Assembly (NCBI GenBank): GCA_019459525.1
Contig: JAIBEY010000039.1
Location: 1-64,000 of the forward strand
Length of the DNA: 64,000 nucleotides
Direction of reading: 5' to 3'
Source: Prolixibacteraceae bacterium
Lineage (GTDB): Bacteria > Bacteroidota > Bacteroidia > Bacteroidales > Prolixibacteraceae
Shown: one piece after another, positions 17,247 to 27,277 of the stretch
Position numbering within the stretch: the stretch's first letter is position 1
How the letters are laid out: each line of letters begins with the position of its first letter
The notes under the pieces: model-generated
Databases searched by the model: none
What the model was told of the DNA's origin: nothing
The model's input: only the letters and a program-made list of their open reading frames with translations
Translations under genes and position numbers: made by a program

Positions 17247-18479
17247 ATGGGATGCAGCGGATGCAACACAAATATTGATTTAGACCGGCCAGCCATGCTT
17301 GGCACATACGATTGGCTCAACGATATACCTGATACAACCAACGAATCGAACATTGTTGAAATACGCTTTAAAGGAACACGGAAAGAGTTTTTCAGAAACG
17401 AAGACGGAATACCTTTAAAGCGCGACGAACTGGTTGTTGTAGCCTGTTCACCAGGACACGATATTGGAGCCGTTTCGCTCACCGGCAAGTTGGCAGAGCT
17501 TCAGTTTAAACGGAAAGTAAAGAAACCGGAGCGCTACGAGTGGAATAAAATTTACCGGAAGGCGACTCCTGCCGATGTAATTAAATGGGAAGAAGCCAAA
17601 GCCCGTGAAAATAAGGTGATGATTCGTGCCAGGCAGATAGCCAACGAATTGAACCTGAACATGAAAATTGGGGACGTAGAATTTCGTGGCGACAACAACA
17701 AGGCTATTTTCTACTACATTGCTGACGACCGGGTCGATTTTCGTGAACTGATTAAACAGTACGCCCGGGAATTCAGTATCAAAATTGAGATGAAGCAGAT
17801 TGGTGTTCGCCAGGAAGCTGGCCGCATCGGAGGAATTGGCTCGTGTGGACGCGCTTTATGCTGCTCAACCTGGCGTACCGACTTTACGAGCGTTACTTCG
17901 GATGCCGCCGTTAAACAAGGCTTGTCGCCTAACGCTGAAAAAATGGCCGGACGGTGTGGCAAGCTCAAATGCTGCCTGACCTACGAACTCGACCATTACC
18001 TGGAAGCATTGGAAGATTTCCCGCATGAATTGCTCACCATTGAGACGGACAAAGGAATTGCGCGTCATTTCAAAACCGATATTCTTCAGAAAAAGATTTG
18101 GTACATGTACGATAAATCGGACGGACGAACTTTTGTGCTCGATCTGGCTGACGTAAAAAAATTCCTGAATGCAAATAAACGTGGCCAAAAACCTTCGATT
18201 GACGGATATACTACTGATGCCGAGCCCAAAAAAGAAAACATGATGAATGTGGGCGAATTGGACCAGAAATTCTTTACCAAGCCTGCCCCCAAGAAAAGCA
18301 GGAACAACCGCAACCGAAGATCGGGGAACCGCCAGCAAGGAGAGGTGCCACAGGAAAACAGGCCACAGGAAGCCCGATTGACGGAGAACAAATCAAATGA
18401 AAACAGGCCCCAAAGAAGCAGGCCGCCAAGAAACAGGCCTCAGGTAACCAAAGGACCAAGACCCGAGAGTAAAGAATAG
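17247..18479 (+). CDS. ricT: PSP1/RicT family protein with basic low-complexity C-terminal tail
   Basis: 410 aa: GCSGCNTN...VVACSPGHDIGAVSLTGKLAELQF...RIGGIGSCGRALCCSTWRTDF...GRCGKLKCCLTYELDHY. Confidence 0.85.
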   Translation: MGCSGCNTNIDLDRPAMLGTYDWLNDIPDTTNESNIVEIRFKGTRKEFFRNEDGIPLKRDELVVVACSPGHDIGAVSLTGKLAELQFKRKVKKPERYEWNKIYRKATPADVIKWEEAKARENKVMIRARQIANELNLNMKIGDVEFRGDNNKAIFYYIADDRVDFRELIKQYAREFSIKIEMKQIGVRQEAGRIGGIGSCGRALCCSTWRTDFTSVTSDAAVKQGLSPNAEKMAGRCGKLKCCLTYELDHYLEALEDFPHELLTIETDKGIARHFKTDILQKKIWYMYDKSDGRTFVLDLADVKKFLNANKRGQKPSIDGYTTDAEPKKENMMNVGELDQKFFTKPAPKKSRNNRNRRSGNRQQGEVPQENRPQEARLTENKSNENRPQRSRPPRNRPQVTKGPRPESKE

Positions 18480-18496
18480 GAATGAACCCGAATATA

Positions 18497-18533
18497 AAAG
18501 GCAAAAGTAATGTTGGTTACTTTTGCCTTTTTT
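18497..18533 (+). terminator. Rho-independent-like terminator after ricT
   Basis: aaaggcaaaagtaa-tgttgg-ttacttttgccttt followed by T-run. Confidence 0.8.
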
Positions 18534-18576
18534 GTTTGATGTAAAATGGTTGTTGTTCGAACTTCTGCATAAAATA

Positions 18577-18600
18577 AAAGGCAGCTAATTAGCTGCCTTT
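18577..18600. terminator. Perfect 24-bp palindrome, candidate bidirectional terminator
   Basis: aaaggcagctaattagctgccttt between convergent ricT (+) and peroxiredoxin (-). Confidence 0.7.
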
Positions 18601-18635
18601 TATCCCTTTTCCTATATTTCCGATCTTACATTTTA

Positions 18636-19166
18636 TTATAAAGTTGGATCTCCCGGATTCCAGTCGCAAGGTGTTAGTTCACCTGTCTGGAGGGCGTCCA
18701 GAATACGAATAATTTCTTTTACATTGCGTCCCACATTCAGCCCGTTGATAGAAACATGCTGTATTGTTCCTTCCGGATCGATAATATACGTGGCGCGGTA
18801 AGCAATTTTATTTCCTGCTTCCAAAATACCTAATTCTTCAGAAAGAGATTTGCTGGTGTCGGCCAACATCGGGAATTTCAGCCCTTTTAATCCAGGGTGG
18901 TTGTTGCGCCAGGCCAGGTGAACAAACTGTGAGTCGATGGAAGCACCAACTACATTCGTATCGCGTTTGGCGAATTCTTCGAAATGGTCGTTAAACGAAA
19001 CAATTTCGGTAGGGCAAACGAATGTGAAATCGAGCGGCCACCAAAAGAATACGGTCCATTTTCCTGCAATGTCAGCATTGGTTAACGTTGCAAACTCTTT
19101 ACCTAATTCGAGTGAAACGACAGCTTCTTTCTTAAACTCAGGAAATTTTTCATTAATTGTCTTCAT
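18636..19166 (-). CDS. Peroxiredoxin (AhpC/TSA family)
   Basis: ORF 18636..19211; Met16 (MKTINEKFPEFKKEAV) is the likely start. FFWWPLDFTFVCPTEIVSFNDHFEEF active site. Confidence 0.93.
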   Translation of the reverse strand: MKTINEKFPEFKKEAVVSLELGKEFATLTNADIAGKWTVFFWWPLDFTFVCPTEIVSFNDHFEEFAKRDTNVVGASIDSQFVHLAWRNNHPGLKGLKFPMLADTSKSLSEELGILEAGNKIAYRATYIIDPEGTIQHVSINGLNVGRNVKEIIRILDALQTGELTPCDWNPGDPTL

Positions 19167-19208
19167 ACTTATTGCTATTAATAAATTAAAATCGATAAAA
19201 TTATAAGA

Positions 19209-19239
19209 CAAATATACGCCCCGATTGTTTGCCCGTCAA
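19209..19239 (-). promoter_or_regulatory. Bacteroidota-type promoter for peroxiredoxin
   Basis: On minus strand: TTG-N20-TATATTTG, matching the TTG/TAnnTTTG consensus. Confidence 0.55.
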
Positions 19240-19472
19240 ATCGAATTTTTCAATACTGAATAGACAAAAGCTATCCGAAAAAATTCATTTACTTGATTTT
19301 ACGCTAAAGTGTTTGATATACGCTTATCTCGGCTTTCCTCGGCTGATTGAATAAAATTAAAAAGTTGGAACTTTGGGGCTTGCTGATTATGGAAGATAAT
19401 TTTACCTTTAGGGGATTTTTTGATCAGCACACTATTAAAATAATACCTAAATCGAAATTAAATTATTAACCA

Positions 19473-20981
19473 ATGAAAGACAAATTTAGCAGAAGATCAT
19501 TTCTGGCAACTACTGCAACGGCGGCAGCCGCAGTAACTATTCTTCCCAGCAACGTGGTTGCAGGTTTGGGTCATAAAGCACCCAGTGACAAATTAAATAT
19601 CGCTGGTGTTGGAGTTGGCGGTATGGGTTTTGCCAACTTGAAGAACCTTGCATCTGAAAACATCATCGGTCTTTGCGATGTGGACTGGAAATATACTGGA
19701 GGAAACGGTGTATTTGATAAGTTCCCGGGAGCTAAAAAGTACAAAGACTGGAGAGTTATGTACGATGAATTGGGCAAATCCATTGATGGCGTTATGATCG
19801 CAACTGCCGACCATACACACGCCATTACTGCTGCTCATGCCATTACCATGGGTAAAAGTGTTTACGTTCAGAAACCACTGACACACACTGTTTATGAATC
19901 GCGTTTGCTTACCAAATTGGCCGATAAATACAAAGTGGCTACACAAATGGGTAACCAGGGTTCATCTCAGGAAGGTGTTAACCTCACCTGCGAATGGCTG
20001 GCGAATGGCGAAATTGGTGAAGTGACTAAAGTTGAGGCATTTACTGACCGTCCGATCTGGCCACAAGGTTTGAACACACCAAAACAGGGACAATGGGTTC
20101 CTGAAACATTGGATTGGGATTTGTTTACCGGTCCAGCTAAAATGCGTCCATACAACGAAATTTTCCACCCATGGAACTGGCGTGGCTGGTGGGATTACGG
20201 TACAGGTGCATTAGGCGATATGGCTTGCCACATTTTGCACCCCGTATTCGTAGGTCTCGAATTGGGTTATCCAACGAAAGCTCAGGGTAATTCAACCTTA
20301 TTGCTTCAGGATTGCGCTCCAACAGCACAGTCGGTAAAATTAACTTTCCCTGCCCGCTCTGGAAAACGTACCTGGAAAGGATCGAAAAAAGGAGCTCAAC
20401 TTCCACAGGTTGAAGTTTACTGGTTCGATGGTGGAATTAAACCAATGCTTCCTCCAGCATGGCCAGCAGGTAAAAATCCAAACGACTCAGGTGGTGGTGT
20501 ATTCTTCCACGGAACAAAAGGTATCTTAGTTTGTGGTTGTTATGGTGTTAACCCTTGGATTTTACGTCCTGATGGCACTGTTGTAAAACCGGAAAATGCA
20601 CCAAAATTCCGTCGTCGTGTTGAAACATCACACGAAATGGATTGGGTTCGTGCAGCAAAAGAAAGTCCGGAAAGCCGTGTACAAACAGCTTCTAATTTCA
20701 GCGAAGCTGGTCCATTCAACGAAATGGTGGTAATGGGCGTATTGGCTGTTCGTTTGCAATCGCTTAATAAAGAATTGTTGTGGGACGGCCCGAACATGAA
20801 ATTCACCAACATCAATGACGATGAGAAAATTAAAATCGTTATTGAAGATGGGTTCAAAATTCATGACGGTCACCCAACATTCAATAAAACTTACACCGAT
20901 CCGGTTCCTGCTCCAGAATTTGCTGCTGAACTGATCAAACATACTTACCGCAAACCCTGGAGTCTTCCGGAAATGCCGTAA
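19473..20981 (+). CDS. Gfo/Idh/MocA family oxidoreductase, Tat signal
   Basis: 502 aa: KFSRRSFLATTATAAAAVTILPSNVVAGLGHKAPSDKLNIAGVGVGGMGFANLKNL...VDWKY...IATADHTHA...VYVQKPLTH. Confidence 0.92.
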   Translation: MKDKFSRRSFLATTATAAAAVTILPSNVVAGLGHKAPSDKLNIAGVGVGGMGFANLKNLASENIIGLCDVDWKYTGGNGVFDKFPGAKKYKDWRVMYDELGKSIDGVMIATADHTHAITAAHAITMGKSVYVQKPLTHTVYESRLLTKLADKYKVATQMGNQGSSQEGVNLTCEWLANGEIGEVTKVEAFTDRPIWPQGLNTPKQGQWVPETLDWDLFTGPAKMRPYNEIFHPWNWRGWWDYGTGALGDMACHILHPVFVGLELGYPTKAQGNSTLLLQDCAPTAQSVKLTFPARSGKRTWKGSKKGAQLPQVEVYWFDGGIKPMLPPAWPAGKNPNDSGGGVFFHGTKGILVCGCYGVNPWILRPDGTVVKPENAPKFRRRVETSHEMDWVRAAKESPESRVQTASNFSEAGPFNEMVVMGVLAVRLQSLNKELLWDGPNMKFTNINDDEKIKIVIEDGFKIHDGHPTFNKTYTDPVPAPEFAAELIKHTYRKPWSLPEMP

Positions 20982-21003
20982 TAACTGTTTAAATTGATAT
21001 TTT

Positions 21004-21035
21004 AAAGGTGAATCTGAAAGGGTTCACCTTTTTTG
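21004..21035 (+). terminator. Hairpin plus T-run after the first Gfo/Idh/MocA gene
   Basis: aaaggtgaa-tctgaaaggg-ttcaccttttttg. Confidence 0.65.
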
Positions 21036-21133
21036 TTTCTTTAACGATTAGATTAACGCTTTCGTTTCTGAATTTAAATCGGAATACCTATTTTCACCGA
21101 ATCAGAAAATCTATTTTTTTCAATAGAAACAAC

Positions 21134-22621
21134 ATGGAAAATAATCGTCAGACAATCAGTCGCAGGCATTTTTTGGGAACCACCACCCTGGCAGCTACAG
21201 CAGTAACTATATTACCCGCCAATGTAATTGCAGGATTAGGGCACAAAGCCCCGAGCGATAAACTTAATATTGTTGGTATTGGTGTGGGAGGAATGGGTTT
21301 CAACAACCTCTCGAACATGGATACCGAAAATATTGTGGCCTTGTGCGATGTGGATTGGAAATATGCCGGACGAAACGCTTTCCGCAAATGGCCTTTAGCC
21401 TCGAAATATCAGGACTACCGGCAGATGTTCGACAAACAAAAAAATATTGATGCGGTAATGATTGCCACTCCCGACCATTCCCATGCGCTTCCGGCTTTAA
21501 TGGCAATGAAATCAGGCTACCATGTTTACCTGCAAAAACCGCTTACCCATTCGGTGTTCGAGTCACGAATCATGACCGAAACAGCCCTACGATATGGTGT
21601 GGCTACTCAAATGGGGAATCAGGGAAATTCAGGAGAAGGCATTCGCAAAATATGTGAATGGATATGGGCCGGAACGATTGGGGAAGTCACTTCGGTTGAT
21701 GCGTGGACCAATCGCCCGATCTGGCCGCAGGGATTGGAACGTCCGGTTGACAAGATGCGAATTCCGGGCACGTTGAACTGGGATCTTTTTATTGGCCCGG
21801 CCAAGTTTCGTCCGTATCACGAAGTTTATACACCCTGGAATTGGCGCGGCTGGTGGGATTTTGGAACCGGCGCTTTAGGCGATATGGCCTGCCACATTCT
21901 CGATCCTGTTTTTAAAGCTCTGATGTTGCAATATCCAACTGCGGTGGAAGGCAGTTCAACTCAGGTAAATAATGAATCGGCACCCAATGCCGAAAAAGTA
22001 ATCTATTGGTTTCCCGAACGGGATAATTTACCCAAAGTGGGTATGCCCGAAGTAAAAATAACCTGGTACGATGGAGGAATGTTGCCCGAACGCCCGGAAG
22101 AGCTGAATGACAATGAACCCATGGGCGACTGGAATGGTGGGGTTATTTTCTACGGAACCAAAGGAAAAATCATGTGCGGGTGTTATGGTGCCAATCCAAC
22201 TTTGCTGCCAACTTCGGAGATGGCACATTTTAACCAGCCCGCAAATTCGATCCGCCGTATTCCGAATGCTGAAACCAATGGGCATGAACAGGACTGGATT
22301 CGTGCGGCAAAAGAAAACAAGGAGAATAGGGTGGAGGCCAGTTCAAATTTCAGCTATGCCGGGCCGCTGAACGAAATGGTGGTGATGGGTGTTTTGGCCG
22401 TTCGGCTTCAGGATTTAAAGAAGCGGTTGTTGTGGGACGGGAAAAACATGCAGTTCACCAACATCGGGCAATCTGAAAAAATCAGGGTTGTTACGTCCAA
22501 TAAGTTTGAGGTGATTAACGGGGATCCGAAATTTGACACCAAATACGATACGATTCCGGCATTGGCATCGGCTGAAGAATGGATTCGGCACAATTACCGC
22601 GATGGCTGGGAGCAGATTTAA
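21134..22621 (+). CDS. Gfo/Idh/MocA family oxidoreductase, Tat signal (close paralogue of 19473..20981)
   Basis: Start at MENNRQTISRRHFLGTTTLAATAVTILPANVIAGLGHKAPSDKLNIVGIGVGGMG; the upstream extension of the ORF lacks coding character. Confidence 0.92.
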   Translation: MENNRQTISRRHFLGTTTLAATAVTILPANVIAGLGHKAPSDKLNIVGIGVGGMGFNNLSNMDTENIVALCDVDWKYAGRNAFRKWPLASKYQDYRQMFDKQKNIDAVMIATPDHSHALPALMAMKSGYHVYLQKPLTHSVFESRIMTETALRYGVATQMGNQGNSGEGIRKICEWIWAGTIGEVTSVDAWTNRPIWPQGLERPVDKMRIPGTLNWDLFIGPAKFRPYHEVYTPWNWRGWWDFGTGALGDMACHILDPVFKALMLQYPTAVEGSSTQVNNESAPNAEKVIYWFPERDNLPKVGMPEVKITWYDGGMLPERPEELNDNEPMGDWNGGVIFYGTKGKIMCGCYGANPTLLPTSEMAHFNQPANSIRRIPNAETNGHEQDWIRAAKENKENRVEASSNFSYAGPLNEMVVMGVLAVRLQDLKKRLLWDGKNMQFTNIGQSEKIRVVTSNKFEVINGDPKFDTKYDTIPALASAEEWIRHNYRDGWEQI

Positions 22622-22688
22622 TTTCTGATGCCATTGAGCGGTATGCAGCGATCGTCTTTAGCAAACAGGTCCGTTGTTTATTGAGCTT

Positions 22689-24593
22689 TCAGCGTATTTT
22701 ACGCTGACCCATTGATCTGGGAATGGTAAATTGGAAGGTGCTTCCTTTTCCCACTTCACTCTCGACCCAAATTTTACCTCCATTTTTCTCAACAAATTCT
22801 TTGCATAAAATCAGTCCGAGTCCTGTACTAAGCTCTCCTTCAGTACCCGTTCGGCTTGTTCTTTTATTCAGGCTAAAAAGATTGCCAATTCCTTCGCTGC
22901 CGATTCCTATCCCTGAATCTTTAACCGATATTTCAACAGAATGGCTATTAACAGGTTTTGCCTTCAGGGTAATGGTTCCATTCCTGAAAGTGAACTTCAC
23001 GGCATTGTATCCAAGGTTACGAACGATTAGTTTTAGCATATTTTCGTCGGCATCAACCAGCAGGTCGTCGGGTATATCATACTGAATTTGTATCTCTTTT
23101 TTGTTTGCCGCCTCAATTACCAGCGCCATACTTTCTACAATTTTTGGCTTCAATAAAAACGATGAGGGAGCAAACGAGATTAAGCCACTTTCCATACGCG
23201 ACCATTCGAGCAGGTTTTCCAGTAAAGAGTTTAGGCTTATCGCCGATTCTTTCATTTCAACAGCCATGTCCTGAATTTCCTGTATGCACATTTCATAAAG
23301 GTCTTCGGCCATAATTTCGGTGTATTTCATAAACGAACTGAAGGGGCTGCGCAAATCGTGGGCAAGTATGGAGAACAGTTTGTCTTTTTCGGCATTGAGG
23401 TTTAGCAACTCGGCATTTTTACGTTCGAGTTCCTGTTCTGTTTTTTTACGTTCGGTAATGTCGGTCATAAAGTTAAACGTAGCCAGGCTTCCGTCCCAAT
23501 CAATGGCAGCACCACTTACTTCCACCCACTTAATTTCCTTGTCCCTGGTAAATATCCTGAATTGGTACCTGGGCTCAACAGGATCATAACTGAGCCGTTT
23601 CACGTAATTACTCTGGACAAGCTCTCTGTCGTCGGGATGAATAAAATCCAGAAAAGGTTTCGAATGTAATTCATCTTCCGTATAGCCGGTTATTTCGAGC
23701 ATCATCGGGTTTACAAACCTTAAACTGTTACCTTGTGCCACCAATACACCTTCGTTGGCTGTTTCAACAAGCAGGCGGTAGCGTTGCTCACTTTCCTGAA
23801 GCTTTAATTCGGCACGGTTTCGATCAGAAATATCCCTCCAGTCAAAAAAAATCCCTCTGGTATTATCGAACTCATCCTTGATCAAGTCTCCCGTAATTTC
23901 TGTGTGAAAAAGAGATCCATCCAAACGCTTTCCCCTGTATTCGTTTGCCTGAATTTTGCTGCCCTGTATTAATTTTTCGATGTCAGCTTTCAAGCGATCC
24001 CAATCGTCTGGAATTATAAAGCGAAGAAATTTTTCGCCAAGTAAATCCTGCTCGTTTTCGCCTCCAAGCAATTGTATTGCTGAAGGCGATGCCATGGTAA
24101 TGTGGCCGTGAATATCTGAAAGAATAATACCATCGGGCGAGGCATCGAGCGTAACGCGATAAAGCGCTTCGCTTTCGTGCAGTGCTTTTTGTATGGTTTC
24201 TTTATCTTTTAGCGATTGCGCTAAGCGTTGAAATGATTCAGTAAAGACTCCCGAAAATTCAACCTTCTGGTTGTAGTCGCCGGCGGCAAATTGTCCGACC
24301 TGCCATACCAAATGCCTGAGATTTGAATGCAATTCTTTAAATGGCGCAATAAAGTGGTTGTGGTGGGGCGGATCAAGATCTAATTCCCCGTGCGAGAGAC
24401 TTAAAATAAATTCTCCGGCTTCCTCCTGTTTCCGGGCTAGGACGGCAACTGCTTCGTACAGTTTTTTCAGGTCATCAGAAGGAATATCCTCTTTTTTGAG
24501 ATCATCCAGGATGCTTTTCACCGCATGGTGGTTACCTTCGGTTATGCCCTCAATAACATTGGTAATTTGGCTGACAATGCGATTTTCGTTCAT
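22689..24593 (-). CDS. PAS-domain sensor histidine kinase
   Basis: 634 aa; two or more PAS segments (DASPDGIILSDIHGHITMASPSAIQLLGG; ANEGVLVAQGNSLRFVNPMMLEITGYTEDEL); FSILAHDLRSPFSSF H-box; HATPase (DSGIGIGSEGIGNLF...GLGLILCKEFVEKNGGKIWVESEVGKGSTF). Confidence 0.92.
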   Translation of the reverse strand: MNENRIVSQITNVIEGITEGNHHAVKSILDDLKKEDIPSDDLKKLYEAVAVLARKQEEAGEFILSLSHGELDLDPPHHNHFIAPFKELHSNLRHLVWQVGQFAAGDYNQKVEFSGVFTESFQRLAQSLKDKETIQKALHESEALYRVTLDASPDGIILSDIHGHITMASPSAIQLLGGENEQDLLGEKFLRFIIPDDWDRLKADIEKLIQGSKIQANEYRGKRLDGSLFHTEITGDLIKDEFDNTRGIFFDWRDISDRNRAELKLQESEQRYRLLVETANEGVLVAQGNSLRFVNPMMLEITGYTEDELHSKPFLDFIHPDDRELVQSNYVKRLSYDPVEPRYQFRIFTRDKEIKWVEVSGAAIDWDGSLATFNFMTDITERKKTEQELERKNAELLNLNAEKDKLFSILAHDLRSPFSSFMKYTEIMAEDLYEMCIQEIQDMAVEMKESAISLNSLLENLLEWSRMESGLISFAPSSFLLKPKIVESMALVIEAANKKEIQIQYDIPDDLLVDADENMLKLIVRNLGYNAVKFTFRNGTITLKAKPVNSHSVEISVKDSGIGIGSEGIGNLFSLNKRTSRTGTEGELSTGLGLILCKEFVEKNGGKIWVESEVGKGSTFQFTIPRSMGQRKIR

Positions 24594-25111
24594 TCTTTTA
24601 ATTTAGCGGTGAATCTGCACACACGATCTCCTTTCGACCAGCAATCAATTTCCCTGACATCAAAATCCTTGTTGGTGTAAACCGATAAAACGCCAGCCAG
24701 AAAACCTTCGTCGTAATTGCAAACGGTTTCGTTAGTTATGGGTAAGCCCGAACAGTCGAGATCTTCGGTGATTACAAATACAAAATTCAGGTTTTCGAGA
24801 TCGGTTTTTTCGACCCGCAAAGAACCAATGTTTAGTGCCGTTAACTGTTCCTGAAGTTGGGCGATAAACAAATGGAAAGGTTGGGTGCAATCGAGCATGT
24901 TTTTGCAAAATTCCTCGCCGGCCAGTCGCCCGCTCTCGTTAAACATTTCATTGGCCATTTCAGCCCCAAAGCGCTTGTTTAAAACACTTTTCATGGTGTA
25001 TTGCATCAACCGGTAAACGGCAACACTGGTGGTATTTCCCAGGTTTGGCCGCCCGAGTGATATATCTCCAATATCACTCCATTTAAACGTATATTTACTA
25101 ATTGCAGGCAT
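24590..25111 (-). CDS. V4R-like (4-vinyl reductase) sensory domain protein
   Basis: 173 aa; C-terminal V4R-type motif ETVCNYDEGFLAGVLSVYTNKDFDVREIDCWSKGDRVCRFTA; 4-bp overlap with the downstream kinase gene. Confidence 0.75.
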   Translation of the reverse strand: MPAISKYTFKWSDIGDISLGRPNLGNTTSVAVYRLMQYTMKSVLNKRFGAEMANEMFNESGRLAGEEFCKNMLDCTQPFHLFIAQLQEQLTALNIGSLRVEKTDLENLNFVFVITEDLDCSGLPITNETVCNYDEGFLAGVLSVYTNKDFDVREIDCWSKGDRVCRFTAKLKE

Positions 25112-25152
25112 AACTGTTAAGTTGAAAGTGATTGTCAGTTTGGTCTAAAATA

Positions 25153-26850
25153 TTAATTTAATTTAATCGGAACGAATTCCATTCCGGGGCTGCCTGGCAA
25201 AGTAAAACAAAATTTGCTTCCTTTCCCTTCCTCACTTTCTGCCCAAATCCGGCCACCATGCTTTTCAATAAAGTCTTTGCACAGAATTAAACCTAATCCG
25301 GAACTGTGCTCGCCTTCAGTTCCCATCCTGCTTGTTTGCTGATGAATTCGAAATAGTTTTTCAAGCAGAGTTTTATTCATTCCGATTCCGGAATCTGTTA
25401 GTGAAATTTCTACCGAACCGTCATGCAGGGATTGTGCCCTGAGTACGACCTTTCCTCCTTTTAACGAAAATTTTATGGCATTCGAAGCTAGATTGCGGAC
25501 AGTTGATTCCAACATTTTTACATCGGCAAAAACCATTAGCCCGTCAGGAACAACTACCTCTACATCAACCCCTTTGTTATAGGCTGATTCAATAAGCAAT
25601 TGAAGGATTTCAGAAACTTTGGGTTTCAGTGCAAAATAATCGGGCGAGAAACTAATAATTCCCCTTTGCAGGCTCGACCACTCCAACAGATTTTCAAGTA
25701 ACCCGTAAAGGTTAGTTGCCGAACGGCTCAAACTCATGGCAAAGCGCTGAACTTCAGATATTTTTAGCCGCGGCAGTTCTTCGGCCATTAAGTGAGTCAA
25801 TCCCAGAAAACTGTTAAAGGGGCTTCGCAAGTCGTGGGCGATGATGGAAAAAAACTTGTCTTTTTCGGCATTTAATTTCAGCAGTTCCTCGTTTTTCAGT
25901 GTAATTCGCTGTTCGGCATTTTTGATTTCTGAAATATCGAAGCAGTGACCGATGTACCCGATAAATTCGCCTTTGGCGTTGTAATTTGGGGTTGCTTTAT
26001 CCAGTATCCAGCGATATTCGCCAGTGCTGTTTCGCAGGCGGTATTCCATGTTGAACGATTCCTGTTTATCGAAATGCGACTGGTATGTTTTTGTGCAGTA
26101 TTGAAAATCATCCGGATGAATACCATCCATCCACCCATTCCCTAATTCCATTTCGAGCGACCGGCCTGTAAAATTGAGCCATACATTGTTGAAATAATTG
26201 TACTTTTTGTTGGTATCAGAGCTCCAGATCAGGGCTTGGCCCGAGTCTGCAAGGGTGCGGTAGCTGTACTCTCTTTCAATCAATAAATCTTCAGCAATTT
26301 TCTGTTTGGTAATGTCGCTTATGATTAAAAATAATTTAGGCTGTTTGTATTTATCCGTTTCCGAAGAATCATTACTCTTCAGGTTTCCGGTGATTCGCGC
26401 AAAAAAGGGAGCCCCATCCCTTTTAAACATCTTTAATTCCATGCTTTTATCCGCAGGGTTATTAAAGAATGCCTGAAAATGGGTATGAAAATAGGCCCGG
26501 TCACTGTCGCTCATGAAATCGGACAGGCTTGAATTCAATATTTGGGAACTATCGGTATTTACCATATCGGCAAATGTCTGATTGGCCTGAACAATGATGC
26601 TGTTCGAATTTAATGTGACATAGCCAACAGGAGCCTGGTTGTACAGTTGGGCATATCTGGATTCAGAATTTTTTAACTGGTTTTGTGTTTGCTGGAGTTC
26701 TTTATTCTGAAATTCGAGTTCAGTCAGGTACAACTTTAAATGGTGAATGATTCGATTAAAATCAGTTAAAGGGATATCATCAGACCTTTGGCTACTTTCA
26801 TCGATTGCTTTCTCAGCGGCTTCCTTTAATTTAGTTAATCTGTCATCCAT
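25153..26850 (-). CDS. PAS-domain sensor histidine kinase
   Basis: 565 aa; PAS segments; FSIIAHDLRSPFNSFLGLTHLM H-box; GLGLILCKDFIEKHGGRIWAESEEGKGSKF; paralogous to 22689..24593. Confidence 0.92.
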   Translation of the reverse strand: MDDRLTKLKEAAEKAIDESSQRSDDIPLTDFNRIIHHLKLYLTELEFQNKELQQTQNQLKNSESRYAQLYNQAPVGYVTLNSNSIIVQANQTFADMVNTDSSQILNSSLSDFMSDSDRAYFHTHFQAFFNNPADKSMELKMFKRDGAPFFARITGNLKSNDSSETDKYKQPKLFLIISDITKQKIAEDLLIEREYSYRTLADSGQALIWSSDTNKKYNYFNNVWLNFTGRSLEMELGNGWMDGIHPDDFQYCTKTYQSHFDKQESFNMEYRLRNSTGEYRWILDKATPNYNAKGEFIGYIGHCFDISEIKNAEQRITLKNEELLKLNAEKDKFFSIIAHDLRSPFNSFLGLTHLMAEELPRLKISEVQRFAMSLSRSATNLYGLLENLLEWSSLQRGIISFSPDYFALKPKVSEILQLLIESAYNKGVDVEVVVPDGLMVFADVKMLESTVRNLASNAIKFSLKGGKVVLRAQSLHDGSVEISLTDSGIGMNKTLLEKLFRIHQQTSRMGTEGEHSSGLGLILCKDFIEKHGGRIWAESEEGKGSKFCFTLPGSPGMEFVPIKLN

Positions 26851-27277
26851 ATAGAATTGCTTGAGATTTGTAAAATTTCTCGTTTCCGATATTGATTTTA
26901 TGCACGCTCTGTCCCCCGATATTTAGTCATATCAATGACCATTGGCGCAACAGCGAATATCAAGTAATCAATGAACTGAATGTATATGAACAAGCCGTCT
27001 CGTTAAGACTTTATGTTTTATTGCTGAAGTTCAAAAAATAACATGAATTGATGACTTTTGCCTTAAATCCCGGATTTAGGAATGAGGGGGAGATCACACC
27101 TAAAAAGGTAACTGTTTAACAGCTATTCGGATGTTTTTGTTCTATTAATTAGCCATTGAAAAGTTTTATTCACGAGTTTGTCAAAAATTGTTGTCTAACA
27201 TCCTGATTTAGGCAATTGGTAAGTTTCAAGGATTACTGAAATAGTTACATTTGGTTGCGAACAATAAACTTAAGCCG

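Noticed and set aside
27251-27277. TTG start for the NagX-like gene
   Set aside because: Overlaps a TACATTTG promoter-like element; ATG 27278 is a better start.
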